DNA from: Cupriavidus respiraculi
Lineage (GTDB): Bacteria > Pseudomonadota > Gammaproteobacteria > Burkholderiales > Burkholderiaceae
Reading direction: 5' to 3'
Assembly (NCBI RefSeq): GCF_914271545.1
Contig: NZ_CAJZAH010000002.1
Coordinates: 1,426,001 to 1,490,000, forward strand
DNA: 64,000 nucleotides
Position 1 is the stretch's first letter, and each line of letters opens with the position of its first letter. Under the pieces are notes generated by a model, which saw only the letters and a program-made list of their open reading frames with translations, had not been told where the DNA came from and did no database searches. This document shows, in pieces, positions 16,237 through 25,193 of this stretch. The translations under genes were made by a program, and so were the position numbers.

Positions 16237-17475
16237 ATGCGACTGCTGCACACCTCCGACTGGCATCTCGGCCAGACGCTGCACGACTTCGACCGCACCC
16301 ACGAACATCAGCACTTCCTCGACTGGCTGCTCGACACGCTCCAAGCCGAGCGCACCGAACTGCTGCTGATCGCCGGCGACATCTTCGACAACGCCAATCC
16401 CTCCGCCGCCTCGCAGCGCCAGCTCTACCGCTTCCTGGCCGACGCGCGCGCACGCATGCCGCGGCTGGCCATCGTGCTGGTCGCGGGCAATCACGATTCG
16501 CCCGGCCGGCTGGAAGCCCCCGTGCCCTTCCTGGGCCACTTCGGCGCGACCTGCGTGGGCGGCGTGCAGCGCGGCGCGGACGGCACCATCGATGTCGAGC
16601 GCATGGTGGTGCCCGTGCGCAACGGCGACGGGGCGATCGCCGCGTGGTGCCTGGCCATTCCGTTCCTGCGCGCGGGCGACGTGCCGCGCATCGAGACGGA
16701 CGGCGACGCCTACCAGGCCGGCGTGGCCCGCCTCTACCGCGACGCGCTGGACCTGGCGCTGGCGCGGCGCGAGCCGCACCAGCCCATCATCGCGCTGGGC
16801 CATTGCCATATGCGCGACGGCCTGACGTCCGAAGACTCCGAGCGGCGCGTGGTGGTGGGCGGCGCCGAGGCGCTGCCCGCCGGGATCTTCGATCCGGCCA
16901 TCGCCTACGTCGCGCTGGGCCACCTGCATCTGGCGCAGACCGTCGGCAAGCACGCGCATATCCGCTACAGCGGCAGTCCGCTGCCGATGTCGTTTTCCGA
17001 GATTCACTATCCGCATCAGGTGCTGGGCGTCGATATCGAGGACGGCGCGTTGCGCGACGTGCGGGCCATCGCGGTGCCGCGCCCCGTGCCCCTGCTGCGC
17101 GTGCCACCAACGCCGCGGCCGCTGGACGAGGTGCTGACCGCGCTGCGGGCGCTGGCATTGCCGGACTTGCCCACCGAGCGCCAGCCCTATCTGCAGGTGC
17201 GCGTGCGGCTCGACGCGCCCGAGCCCGCGCTGCGCGCGCGCATCGAGGCCGAACTCGACGGCAAGGCCGTGCGGCTGGCCCGCATCGAGGTCTCGGCCAG
17301 CGCGGCGACCGGCGACGCCGCCGTGCCGGTGCTGTCGCTGGACGAACTGGGCCGGCTCGATCCGGCCGCGGTGTTTGCGCGACTCTATCGCGAGCGGCAC
17401 GACGGCGATGCGCCGGCCGAACTCGCGGCCGCGCTCACCGCGCTGATGAACGTGGCCGACGAGGCGACGCCATGA
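16237..17475 (+). CDS. sbcD: Exonuclease SbcCD, nuclease subunit SbcD
   Basis: A 412-residue Mre11-type phosphoesterase. The metal-binding motifs are in order: TSDWHLG at the N-terminus, AGDIFDNANPS, VAGNHDSPGRLE, ALGHCHM and ALGHLHLAQ. With SbcC it forms the ATP-dependent nuclease that opens DNA hairpins and trims protein-blocked ends. The C-terminal part forms the SbcC-binding region. Its stop overlaps the sbcC start by 4 bases (ATGA). The start at 16237 gives the invariant MRLLHTSDWHLG beginning. Confidence 0.96.
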   Translation: MRLLHTSDWHLGQTLHDFDRTHEHQHFLDWLLDTLQAERTELLLIAGDIFDNANPSAASQRQLYRFLADARARMPRLAIVLVAGNHDSPGRLEAPVPFLGHFGATCVGGVQRGADGTIDVERMVVPVRNGDGAIAAWCLAIPFLRAGDVPRIETDGDAYQAGVARLYRDALDLALARREPHQPIIALGHCHMRDGLTSEDSERRVVVGGAEALPAGIFDPAIAYVALGHLHLAQTVGKHAHIRYSGSPLPMSFSEIHYPHQVLGVDIEDGALRDVRAIAVPRPVPLLRVPPTPRPLDEVLTALRALALPDLPTERQPYLQVRVRLDAPEPALRARIEAELDGKAVRLARIEVSASAATGDAAVPVLSLDELGRLDPAAVFARLYRERHDGDAPAELAAALTALMNVADEATP

Positions 17476-20400
17476 GGATCCTTGCCATCCGCGGCAGGAA
17501 CCTCGCCTCGCTGGCCGGCGAGTTCGAGGTCGACTTCACGCGCGAGCCGCTTGCCTCCGCCGGCCTGTACGCGATCGGCGGCCCCACCGGCGCGGGCAAG
17601 AGCACCCTGCTCGACGCGCTGTGCCTGGCGCTGTACGACGAGACCCCCCGCGTCGCGCGCGTGGGCCCGCGCGGCGCCGGCCTGCCCGACGTGGGCGAGG
17701 AAACCGTCGGCGCGCACGATCCGCGCACGCTGCTGCGACGCGGCTGCGCCGAGGGCTACGCCGAAGTCGACTTCGTGGGCGGCGACGAGCTGAGCTACCG
17801 CGCCCGCTGGAGCGTGCGGCGCGCCCGCGCCAGGGCGAGCGGCAAGCTGCAGGAAACGCAGATGGCGCTGTCGCTGCTGCAGGCGGACGCCGGCACGCAG
17901 CCGGTAGGCAGCGCCCTCAAGACCGAGGTCAAGGCCGCCATCGTGCAGCGCATCGGCCTGACCTTCGAGCAGTTCACCCGCGCGGTGCTGCTCGCGCAGA
18001 ACGAGTTCTTCGCCTTCCTGAAGGCCGGCGACGACGACCGCGCCGCGCTGCTGCAGGCGCTGACCGGCACGGATCGCTTCGAGGCCATCTCGCGGCGCGC
18101 CTTCGAGCGCAACAAGGCCGAGCAGGACACGCTGCGCGGGCTCAGCGAAGCCGCCGCCGCGCACCAGCCCTTCGATGCCGACACGCGGGCGCACTGGGAA
18201 GCGCAGCGCGCCGAGCGGCAACGGACGGGAGACGCGCTGCAGGCGCGCTGCCGGCAGCTGGAAGACCATCTGCGCTGGCACACCGCGCACCAGCAGGCCG
18301 TGCGCGCGCAGGCCGAGGCCCAGCAGGGATGCGCCGCCGCGCTGGCACGGCGCGACGGCGCCGAAGACCGGCGCCGGCATCTGGCCGCGGTGGAGGCCGC
18401 GCAGTCGGCGCGGCCGCTGCTCGAAGCGGCCGACCGGCTGGAGGGCGAGGCCCAGCGTGCGCTGGCGCTGGCGGAACAGGCCGGCGCGGCGCTCGCCACC
18501 GCGGCGGCCACCGCCGCGCACGCACGCGCCCTCGAAGCGGATGCGGCAGCGCGCCGCGACGCCGCGCGCGCCACCCAGGCTGCGCTGGCGCCCGCCGTGG
18601 CCAAGGCGCGCGAATTCGATGCCGCGCTGACCGCGCTTGCGCCGGAGCATGCGCGCGCCGTGCGCACGCGCGACGAGGCGACCGCATCGTTGGCGCAGGC
18701 CCGGCATGCCAGCGACGGCAGCACGCAGGCGCACCGCGAGGCCGTCGCCGAGCATGCGGCGGCGGCGCGCTGGCTGGCCTCGCACATGCACCTGGATGCG
18801 CTCGCGCGGCAGTGGCAGCGTTGCGATACGCTGCTGGCGCAAGCGGCCGACTTGCTGACCCACCAACGGCAGGCCGAGTCCACGGGCGCCGACGTGGTGC
18901 GGGCGCTGGCGCGCTCGCGCGAGGCGGCCGGCGCGGCGCAGGCGGCGGCAGATCGCGCCGCCACCGGCCTGCGTGAGGCCGAGGCCGCGCTGGCCGGATT
19001 GCAGCGCGAGCAGGCCGCCTGCGACGCGGACGCGCTGGCGGCGCGCAAGCAGGCGGCCGACCGGCGGCGCGAAGCGTTGCAGATCGCCGGCGCGCTGTGG
19101 CGCGAGTGGCTGGCCGCGGGCGCGCACAGCGCTGAACTGGACGGCCGGCACGCCGATCACGAGGCCAAGCTCGCGGCATGCCGCGCGCAACTGGACGAAG
19201 CCAATGCGCGCCGGCCCCAGGCACTGGCCGCCGAACAGCAGGCCGAACGTTCGTGGCGGCTCGCCTACGCCGCGTGCCAGCAAAGCGTCGAAGCGCTGCG
19301 CGACGGGCTGCAGCCGGACGCGCCCTGCCCGGTCTGCGGCGCCACCGACCATCCCTACGCCCATACGGGGGAGCCGCTGCGCGACGCGCTGAACCAGGCG
19401 CTGCATTCGCTGGAATCCGAGCATCGCGCACGCCAGGCCGAACTGGCGACGCTGACCGCGGCCATTGCCACGCAGGGCGCGCTGGTGGCATCGCACACGC
19501 AGGCGGTGGAAGCGCTCGCGCAGCAGCGCGCGCTTGCCCGTCGGCGGCTCGAGGCCGCCGAGCACGCGTGGTCGCTGCACGCTGGCGCCACCGAACTCGA
19601 CGGCATCGCGGGCATTGCCGACGCGCAGCGTCTGGCATGGCTGGACGAGCGGCTGGCGCAGGCCGAGGCGCAGCAGCAGGCCGCCGGCGCGCAGGAAGCC
19701 GCCTGGCGCGAGCTGCAGCGGCGCGCCCATGCGGCCCGTGCCGATGTCGACGCCGCTCGCGCGCAGCAGGCGCGGGCCTCCGACGCGCTGCGCGCGCTGC
19801 AGTCCGAAACGGACGCGCTGGTGCTGCGGCAGCAGCACGCCGAGGCGACCGCCGCTCAGCAGCGCGAACGGCTCGCCGGCGTGCTGGCCGAACTTGATGC
19901 GGGCGGGCTTGGCGCGGCCTGCGGCCCCTCATGGCACGAAGCGTGGCAACGGGATCCCGCCGGCTACCGCGCCGCGCGCCGCGCCGAGATCGAGGCGGTG
20001 CTGAAGGCCGAGGCCGATGCGCAGGCGCTGCGCCAGCGCATCGATCGGCTCGCGGCCGCGCTGACGGCGGCGGCCGAGGCGCTGGAGCGCGCCGGCATCG
20101 CGCATCGCGACGCGGCGCAGTCCTTCGCCGAGGCGGAGGCGGGCCGCGTCGCCCGCCAGCGCGAGCGCGATGCCCTGTTCGCCGGGACGCCGTACGCCGG
20201 CCGCCCGGTACGCGACATCGAGACCGCGCTCGAGCAGGCCGTGGCCGACGCGCAGGCCGCGCTGGAGGCCGCACAGGTGCGCTGCCGGCACGCCGCGCAC
20301 GACGAGGCGCGCGCCGCCGAGACCGACCGGCAGGCACGCGAACGGCTGGTGGCGGTGCAGTCCGAAGCCGCCGACGCGCGGGCCCGGGTCGCCGCATGGC

Positions 20401-21314
20401 TGGCCGCGCACCGCGAACGCAGGGCAACGGCCGCCATGACCGACGGCGGCAGCGACGAAGCCGGCGACGACAACGGCGGTCTGCAGCGCCTGCGCCAGTG
20501 GCTGGCCCATGGCGCCGACTGGCAGGCGGCCGAGCGCGAGGCCCTGCATGGACTCGACCGCGCCGTCGCGGAGGCCCGGGCCGTGGCCGCCGAGCGCAAC
20601 GCCAAGCGCGAGCAGATCGAGGCGACGTGCCCCGGCCCCGAATCCGCCGAGGCGGTGCGCGGCCTGCTGGACGCGGCGCTCGCCGCGCACGCCGACGCCA
20701 AGCAGGCCATCGCGGAGGCCGAGTTCGCGCTGCGCCGCGACGACGAGCGCCGCGCGGCCGCCAGCGATGCCGTCGCGCGCATCGCCGCGCAGCAGGAACG
20801 CGCGCGCGTCTGGGCCCGGCTCAACGAACTGATCGGCTCGGCCGATGGCCGCAAGTTCCGCAACTACGCGCAGCAGCTCACGCTGGACATCCTGCTCGGT
20901 TACGCCAACCGCCATCTGGCCACGCTGTCGCGTCGCTACCGGCTCGAGCGGGTGAGGGGCAGCCTCGCATTGCTGGTGGTGGACCAGGACATGGCGGACG
21001 AAATGCGTTCGGTGCATTCGCTGTCAGGGGGCGAGTCCTTCCTGGTGTCGCTCGCGCTGGCGCTGGGGCTCGCGTCGTTGTCGTCGCACCGGGTCCGCGT
21101 CGAGTCGCTGTTCATCGACGAGGGCTTCGGCAGCCTGGACGCCGACACGCTGCGCGTGGCGATGGACGCGCTCGACAGCCTGCAGGCGCAGGGCCGCAAA
21201 GTGGGCGTGATTTCGCACGTGCAGGAGATGACCGAGCGCATCGGCACGCGCATCGAGATCCGGCGCCTGGCCGGCGGCCAAAGCCGGCTGGTGATCGAAG
21301 GAGCGCCGGGCTAG
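17472..21314 (+). CDS. sbcC: Exonuclease SbcCD, ATPase subunit SbcC
   Basis: A 1280-residue SMC/Rad50-like ATPase. Walker A GPTGAGKST is at residues 37-45, followed by the Q-loop region (LTFEQFTRAVLLAQNEFFAF). A very long Ala/Arg/Glu-rich coiled coil follows, interrupted near residues 619-622 by the CPVC zinc hook that joins two Rad50-type dimers. The C-terminal lobe has LSGGESFLVSLALALGLASL as ABC signature and LFIDEGFGSLD as Walker B and D-loop. The start at 17472 overlaps sbcD; the same frame stays open upstream only as antisense-free shadow of sbcD. Length is at the long end for SbcC, mainly from the coiled coil. Confidence 0.95.
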   Translation: MRILAIRGRNLASLAGEFEVDFTREPLASAGLYAIGGPTGAGKSTLLDALCLALYDETPRVARVGPRGAGLPDVGEETVGAHDPRTLLRRGCAEGYAEVDFVGGDELSYRARWSVRRARARASGKLQETQMALSLLQADAGTQPVGSALKTEVKAAIVQRIGLTFEQFTRAVLLAQNEFFAFLKAGDDDRAALLQALTGTDRFEAISRRAFERNKAEQDTLRGLSEAAAAHQPFDADTRAHWEAQRAERQRTGDALQARCRQLEDHLRWHTAHQQAVRAQAEAQQGCAAALARRDGAEDRRRHLAAVEAAQSARPLLEAADRLEGEAQRALALAEQAGAALATAAATAAHARALEADAAARRDAARATQAALAPAVAKAREFDAALTALAPEHARAVRTRDEATASLAQARHASDGSTQAHREAVAEHAAAARWLASHMHLDALARQWQRCDTLLAQAADLLTHQRQAESTGADVVRALARSREAAGAAQAAADRAATGLREAEAALAGLQREQAACDADALAARKQAADRRREALQIAGALWREWLAAGAHSAELDGRHADHEAKLAACRAQLDEANARRPQALAAEQQAERSWRLAYAACQQSVEALRDGLQPDAPCPVCGATDHPYAHTGEPLRDALNQALHSLESEHRARQAELATLTAAIATQGALVASHTQAVEALAQQRALARRRLEAAEHAWSLHAGATELDGIAGIADAQRLAWLDERLAQAEAQQQAAGAQEAAWRELQRRAHAARADVDAARAQQARASDALRALQSETDALVLRQQHAEATAAQQRERLAGVLAELDAGGLGAACGPSWHEAWQRDPAGYRAARRAEIEAVLKAEADAQALRQRIDRLAAALTAAAEALERAGIAHRDAAQSFAEAEAGRVARQRERDALFAGTPYAGRPVRDIETALEQAVADAQAALEAAQVRCRHAAHDEARAAETDRQARERLVAVQSEAADARARVAAWLAAHRERRATAAMTDGGSDEAGDDNGGLQRLRQWLAHGADWQAAEREALHGLDRAVAEARAVAAERNAKREQIEATCPGPESAEAVRGLLDAALAAHADAKQAIAEAEFALRRDDERRAAASDAVARIAAQQERARVWARLNELIGSADGRKFRNYAQQLTLDILLGYANRHLATLSRRYRLERVRGSLALLVVDQDMADEMRSVHSLSGGESFLVSLALALGLASLSSHRVRVESLFIDEGFGSLDADTLRVAMDALDSLQAQGRKVGVISHVQEMTERIGTRIEIRRLAGGQSRLVIEGAPG

Positions 21315-21619
21315 CCGCGGGCGTGGCCGGCTCGCGGGATACACCGTTCGGCTGATTGGACAATCGCCCGCGCTGCCCGCGGCGGCGCGCCCGCGCGCGG
21401 CGGCCGCGCCGGCCATCGCACCGCGCCGCCGTGCAGCCAACGGAAAATGGGGTTACCCTAGCCCGGCATCAGCGATCCTGCCAGCCGCGCCATCGCGCGC
21501 GGCCGGCCGCAAGGGCCGGACCGTGGCCGCGGTATCCCCCACGCCCCCTGCGAGCCCGGCGACTTCCCGGTCGCCTCACAGAGCAAGGACGCAACGTCTC
21601 AACCCTTGCGATCTCTCCG
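21315..21619. other. Intergenic region between sbcC and MFS gene
   Basis: These 305 GC-rich bases hold no gene-like reading frame. The first half is dominated by GCG/CGC runs. No convincing promoter hexamer pair, terminator or operator was found by eye, although the MFS gene promoter must lie here or within the end of sbcC. Confidence 0.5.
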
Positions 21620-22954
21620 ATGACACAACTATCGACGACAACGACAGCTACCGGCACCGCCCCCGGCATTCCCCCCATCGGCTCCCATGAAGACAGCCGC
21701 CGCCGCGTGTTCGCGATCGTGGCGGCCTCGTCGGGCAACCTGGTGGAATGGTTCGACTTCTACGTGTACGCGTTCTGCTCGATCTACTTCGCGCACCTGT
21801 TCTTCCCGCAGTCCAATCCCACCGTGCAGTTGCTGAACACCGCCGGCGTGTTCGCCGCGGGCTTCCTGATGCGTCCCATCGGCGGCTGGATCTTCGGCCG
21901 CATCGCCGACCGCCACGGCCGCAAGAACTCCATGCTGATCTCGGTGCTGATGATGTGCGCCGGCTCGCTGCTGATCGCCTGCCTGCCCACCTACGACAGC
22001 ATCGGCGCCTGGGCGCCCGCGCTGCTGCTGGCCGCGCGCCTGCTGCAGGGCCTCTCGGTAGGCGGGGAGTACGGGACCACCGCCACCTATATGAGCGAGG
22101 TGGCGCTCAAGGGCCGGCGCGGCTTCTTTTCGTCGTTTCAGTACGTGACGCTGATCGGCGGCCAGTTGCTGGCGGTGCTGGTGGTGGTCGTGCTGCAGCA
22201 GCTTTACACCGAGCAGGAGCTGAAGACGTGGGCGTGGCGCATTCCGTTCGTGATCGGCGCGATCACGGCCGTGGTCGCGCTGCTGCTGCGCCGCACGCTG
22301 CACGAGACCTCGTCGGCCACCACGCGCAACAGCAAGGAGGCCGGCAGCGTCGCCGAGCTGTTCCGCAACCACAAGGCCGCCTTCCTCACCGTGCTGGGCT
22401 ATACCGCGGGCGGCTCGCTGATCTTCTACACGTTCACGACGTACATGCAGAAGTACCTGGTCAACACGGCGGGCATGTCCATCAAGACGGCCAGCTACGT
22501 GATGACTGGCTGCCTGTTCGTCTACATGTGCATGCAGCCGCTGTTCGGCGCGCTGTCCGACCGCATCGGCCGGCGCAACAACATGCTGATGTTCGGCGCG
22601 CTGGGCGCGCTGATCACGGTGCCGATCCTGACCGCGCTGCACTCGGTGACCAGCCCCGCCGTGGCCTTCGTACTGATCGCGGTGGCGCTCGCGGTGGTGA
22701 GCCTGTACACCTCGATCAGCGGCATCGTGAAGGCCGAGATGTTTCCGCCCCATGTGCGGGCCCTGGGGGTGGGCCTGGCCTACGCGATCGCCAATGCCAT
22801 CTTCGGCGGCTCGGCCGAATACGTGGCGCTCGGCCTGAAGTCTATGGGCCACGAGACCGCCTTCTACTGGTACGTGACCGCCATGATGGTGCTCGCCTTC
22901 CTGGTCAGCCTGCGCCTGCCGCGCCAGGCCAAGTACCTGCACCACGACGACTGA
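21620..22954 (+). CDS. MFS transporter, metabolite:H+ symporter family
   Basis: A 444-residue major facilitator with twelve hydrophobic helices. The signature [10 protein letters not shown] follows the second helix, its counterpart [11 protein letters not shown] lies in the second half, and [14 protein letters not shown] with [14 protein letters not shown] are typical of the KgtP/ProP/ShiA subgroup. Such proteins import 2-oxoglutarate, other dicarboxylates, shikimate or betaine with protons. The KgtP-like look of the helix 1 motif favours an organic-acid substrate, but this is not decisive. Start at 21620 leaves a short Thr-rich cytoplasmic leader. No enzyme gene is adjacent to narrow the substrate. 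Confidence 0.9.
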   Translation: MTQLSTTTTATGTAPGIPPIGSHEDSRRRVFAIVAASSGNLVEWFDFYVYAFCSIYFAHLFFPQSNPTVQLLNTAGVFAAGFLMRPIGGWIFGRIADRHGRKNSMLISVLMMCAGSLLIACLPTYDSIGAWAPALLLAARLLQGLSVGGEYGTTATYMSEVALKGRRGFFSSFQYVTLIGGQLLAVLVVVVLQQLYTEQELKTWAWRIPFVIGAITAVVALLLRRTLHETSSATTRNSKEAGSVAELFRNHKAAFLTVLGYTAGGSLIFYTFTTYMQKYLVNTAGMSIKTASYVMTGCLFVYMCMQPLFGALSDRIGRRNNMLMFGALGALITVPILTALHSVTSPAVAFVLIAVALAVVSLYTSISGIVKAEMFPPHVRALGVGLAYAIANAIFGGSAEYVALGLKSMGHETAFYWYVTAMMVLAFLVSLRLPRQAKYLHHDD

Positions 22955-23083
22955 GGGCGTCGTCCCCGCGGGCGCGGGGATGGCGGCGCCGCGCCCCAAT
23001 GTAGGAGAGGCGCCGATAGTGACGGGGCCCGGGCAGGCACAAGATGGCTTCCATCCGCTCGCCATTCCCCGGAGGACAGGAAC

Positions 23084-24010
23084 ATGACACTCCGCGCGCC
23101 CCACGCCGCCTCCCCTGGCATCGGCCAGTGGTTCAAGCTGTTCAAGGACACCGTCAGCGCCTGGAGCGACGACTACGCGCCGAGCATGGGCGCGGCCATC
23201 GCGTACTACACCGTCTTCTCCATCGCCCCGCTGCTGCTGATCGTGATCTCCGTGGCGGGCATCGTGTTCGGCGCGGAGGCCGCCCGGGGCGAGGTGGTGA
23301 CCCAGTTGCAGGGGCTGCTCGGCACCGATGGCGCGGAGGCCGTGGAAGACATGCTGGTCGCCGTCAGCGAGCCGGGCACCAGTACCCTGACCACCCTGCT
23401 CGGCTTTGCGGCCCTGCTGGTCGGCGCCACCACCGTCTTCGCGGAACTGCAAAGCGCGCTGGACCGCATCTGGCGCGTGCCCGAGCGCCTGCAGTATTCC
23501 GGCATCTGGGGCCTGCTGCGCGCCCGCGTGCTGTCCTTCGGCATGATCCTGGGCATCGGCTTCCTGCTGATCGTTTCGCTGCTGGCCAGCGCGGGCCTGT
23601 CGGCGCTGGGCCGCGTGTGGGCACCGCTGTTCGGCGAGGGCGAGGTCATCGCCCACGTGGTCGACTTCTTTGTCAGCCTGGCCATCATCACCACGATCTT
23701 CGCGATGATCTACAAGTTCATGCCGCGGGCGCACATCCGCTGGCATGACGTGTGGCTGGGCGCGCTGGTGACCGCGCTGCTGTTCGCCATCGGCAAATTC
23801 CTGATCGGGCTCTATATCGGCAAGAGCGGCGTGGCATCGGGCTACGGCGCCGCCGGTTCGCTGGTGATCCTGCTGCTGTGGGTCTACTACTCCGCGCAGA
23901 TCTTCCTGCTCGGGGCCGAATTCACCTGGCTGTACGCACACCGCTTCGGCTCGCTCCGCGGCCGCCCGGAGGGAGCAGCCGCAGGCATCCCGAACAGGCG
24001 ACCGGCCTAG
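23084..24010 (+). CDS. YihY/virulence factor BrkB family membrane protein
   Basis: A 308-residue inner-membrane protein with about six hydrophobic helices. It carries the family features AAIAYYTVFSIAPLLLIVIS near the N-terminus, LQSALDRIWRVPE in the middle, and the C-terminal GYGAAGSLVILLLWVYYSAQIFLLGAEFT block. The molecular function of the family is not settled; the link to BrkB serum resistance is historical. GGAGGACAGGAAC precedes the ATG. It stands alone between the MFS gene and a convergent GntR gene. Confidence 0.9.
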   Translation: MTLRAPHAASPGIGQWFKLFKDTVSAWSDDYAPSMGAAIAYYTVFSIAPLLLIVISVAGIVFGAEAARGEVVTQLQGLLGTDGAEAVEDMLVAVSEPGTSTLTTLLGFAALLVGATTVFAELQSALDRIWRVPERLQYSGIWGLLRARVLSFGMILGIGFLLIVSLLASAGLSALGRVWAPLFGEGEVIAHVVDFFVSLAIITTIFAMIYKFMPRAHIRWHDVWLGALVTALLFAIGKFLIGLYIGKSGVASGYGAAGSLVILLLWVYYSAQIFLLGAEFTWLYAHRFGSLRGRPEGAAAGIPNRRPA

Positions 24011-24022
24011 CGCGCGGCCCCG

Positions 24023-24847
24023 CTAGTCGCCGTCGTCCTCGCGCACCAGCCGGCCGCGCCGCGGCATCTCCGAATCGAGCACCAGCCTGCCGTGCACGCG
24101 GCCGTTCATGCGCGTGACATGGCGCGTGCAATCCTCCATATGCGCGGCCATCAGCGCGCGCACCTTGTCCGCATCGCGCGCGCGCGCGGCCGCCACGATC
24201 TTCTTGTGGAACTTGACGTTGGCCGCGCCGAACTTCTCGTGCTCGCATGACGGCGTGTCGTTGCCGAACACCACCAGCTGCCGCAGCATCTCGTTGATCA
24301 GCTCGCAGCAAAAGCGCAGCATCGGGTTCGGGTTCGCCTCGGCCAGGATGTCGTGGAAGCTGAGGTCTTCCTGGCGCTGGTCCAGCGGCGCCGCGGCGGC
24401 CTCCGACGCGGGATCGCACAGGTCGATGGTGTGCTCCAGCGCGCGCAGGTCCTCTTCCGTGAGATGCGGCACGGCGCCGGCGGCCAGTTCCGGCTCCAGC
24501 AGCCGGCGCACCGTGTAGATGTCGGCGATCCCTACGTCCTTGAAGAACAGGTAGTTCTGCATCAGCTGGAAAGTGCGGTCCAGCGGCACCTCGACGATGG
24601 TGCCGCCACCAGCCGGGCCGGTGCTGACGCTGATCAGGCCCTGCACCTCCAGCGATTTGAGCGCCTCGCGGATCGTGCTCTTGCTGACCGCGAACGTCTG
24701 CTGCAGCTTGACCTCCTGCGGCAGCCTGTCGCCCGGCTTCAGGTTGCGCTGCGTGATCAGCCGCTTGAGCTCCTCCGCGACTAGGTCGGCGCGCTTCTGC
24801 TTGCGGATGCCGATTGCCGCCGTCTTGCCGCTTCTAAACATTGCCAT
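24023..24847 (-). CDS. GntR/FadR-type repressor of the divergent ABC operon
   Basis: A 274-residue FCD-type GntR regulator. The winged helix runs from about residue 20: ADLVAEELKRLITQRNLKPG, DRLPQEVKLQQTFAVSKSTI, REALKSLEVQGLI and the wing STGPAGGGTIVE. The C-terminal FCD domain follows, with FHDILAEANPNPMLRF and HKKIVAAARARDADKVRALM supplying His/Asn ligand-site residues. The start at 24847 is preferred over 24913 because the region before it is Cys/Arg-rich and not conserved-looking. It is divergent from the seven-gene ABC/M20/M81 operon, and a perfect 14-bp palindrome at that operon's expected transcription start is its probable operator. Confidence 0.92.
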   Translation of the reverse strand: MAMFRSGKTAAIGIRKQKRADLVAEELKRLITQRNLKPGDRLPQEVKLQQTFAVSKSTIREALKSLEVQGLISVSTGPAGGGTIVEVPLDRTFQLMQNYLFFKDVGIADIYTVRRLLEPELAAGAVPHLTEEDLRALEHTIDLCDPASEAAAAPLDQRQEDLSFHDILAEANPNPMLRFCCELINEMLRQLVVFGNDTPSCEHEKFGAANVKFHKKIVAAARARDADKVRALMAAHMEDCTRHVTRMNGRVHGRLVLDSEMPRRGRLVREDDGD

Positions 24848-24997
24848 TGCCCCGATTCCTCGTTCCGGCCACCGCCCGCGCGCGGTGCACGCAGGCGCAT
24901 GCCTGCACCGCATTGTGCCCCGCCTCGTGCCGCGCGCACCGCCGGCGGGAGCGGAACGCGCCGACTTGCCTCTGCGTAAACCCTAGCGGCGCCGACG

Positions 24998-25027
24998 TTG
25001 ACAGCCGCGCGAGGCGGCCCCTATGAT
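24998..25027 (+). promoter_or_regulatory. Sigma-70-type promoter of the ABC/M20/M81 operon
   Basis: A perfect -35 hexamer TTGACA (24998-25003) is followed after 18 bases by TATGAT (25022-25027), five of six matches to the -10 consensus. It is the strongest promoter-like pair seen in the window. Transcription would start near 25034, just before the palindrome at 25039-25052. The leader to the gene start at 25194 is about 160 bases. Confidence 0.7.
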
Positions 25028-25038
25028 GATTTCACCAG

Positions 25039-25052
25039 TTTATACGTATAAA
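25039..25052. promoter_or_regulatory. Perfect 14-bp palindrome, likely GntR operator
   Basis: TTTATACGTATAAA is its own reverse complement and stands out in GC-rich DNA. It spans about +5 to +18 from the predicted transcription start, where a bound repressor would block RNA polymerase. FCD-type GntR proteins commonly use palindromes with a TATAC/GTATA core, and such a gene starts 190 bases away in the opposite direction. Confidence 0.65.
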
Positions 25053-25193
25053 TAGAATAAACGGGTTCGAATCTTGCTCGTGGTCGACCTGGCCGCCGGG
25101 CAGGACAGACGGCCGCGTCCTGGCAGGGCGTGCGGACATCCGGCTCGCGCGTCGCACTTGCCGTTTTGATGTCCCACACACGAGGAGTGAGCT

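Noticed and set aside
16230-17471. Very long plus-strand frame running into sbcC
   Set aside because: The part before 17472 overlaps sbcD in another frame and is Arg/Ala/Pro-rich without motifs; sbcC starts at 17472 with the Walker A region soon after.
24848-24913. Earlier start for the GntR repressor
   Set aside because: The added residues are Cys/Arg-rich and unlike any GntR N-terminus; ATG at 24847 gives a normal length.
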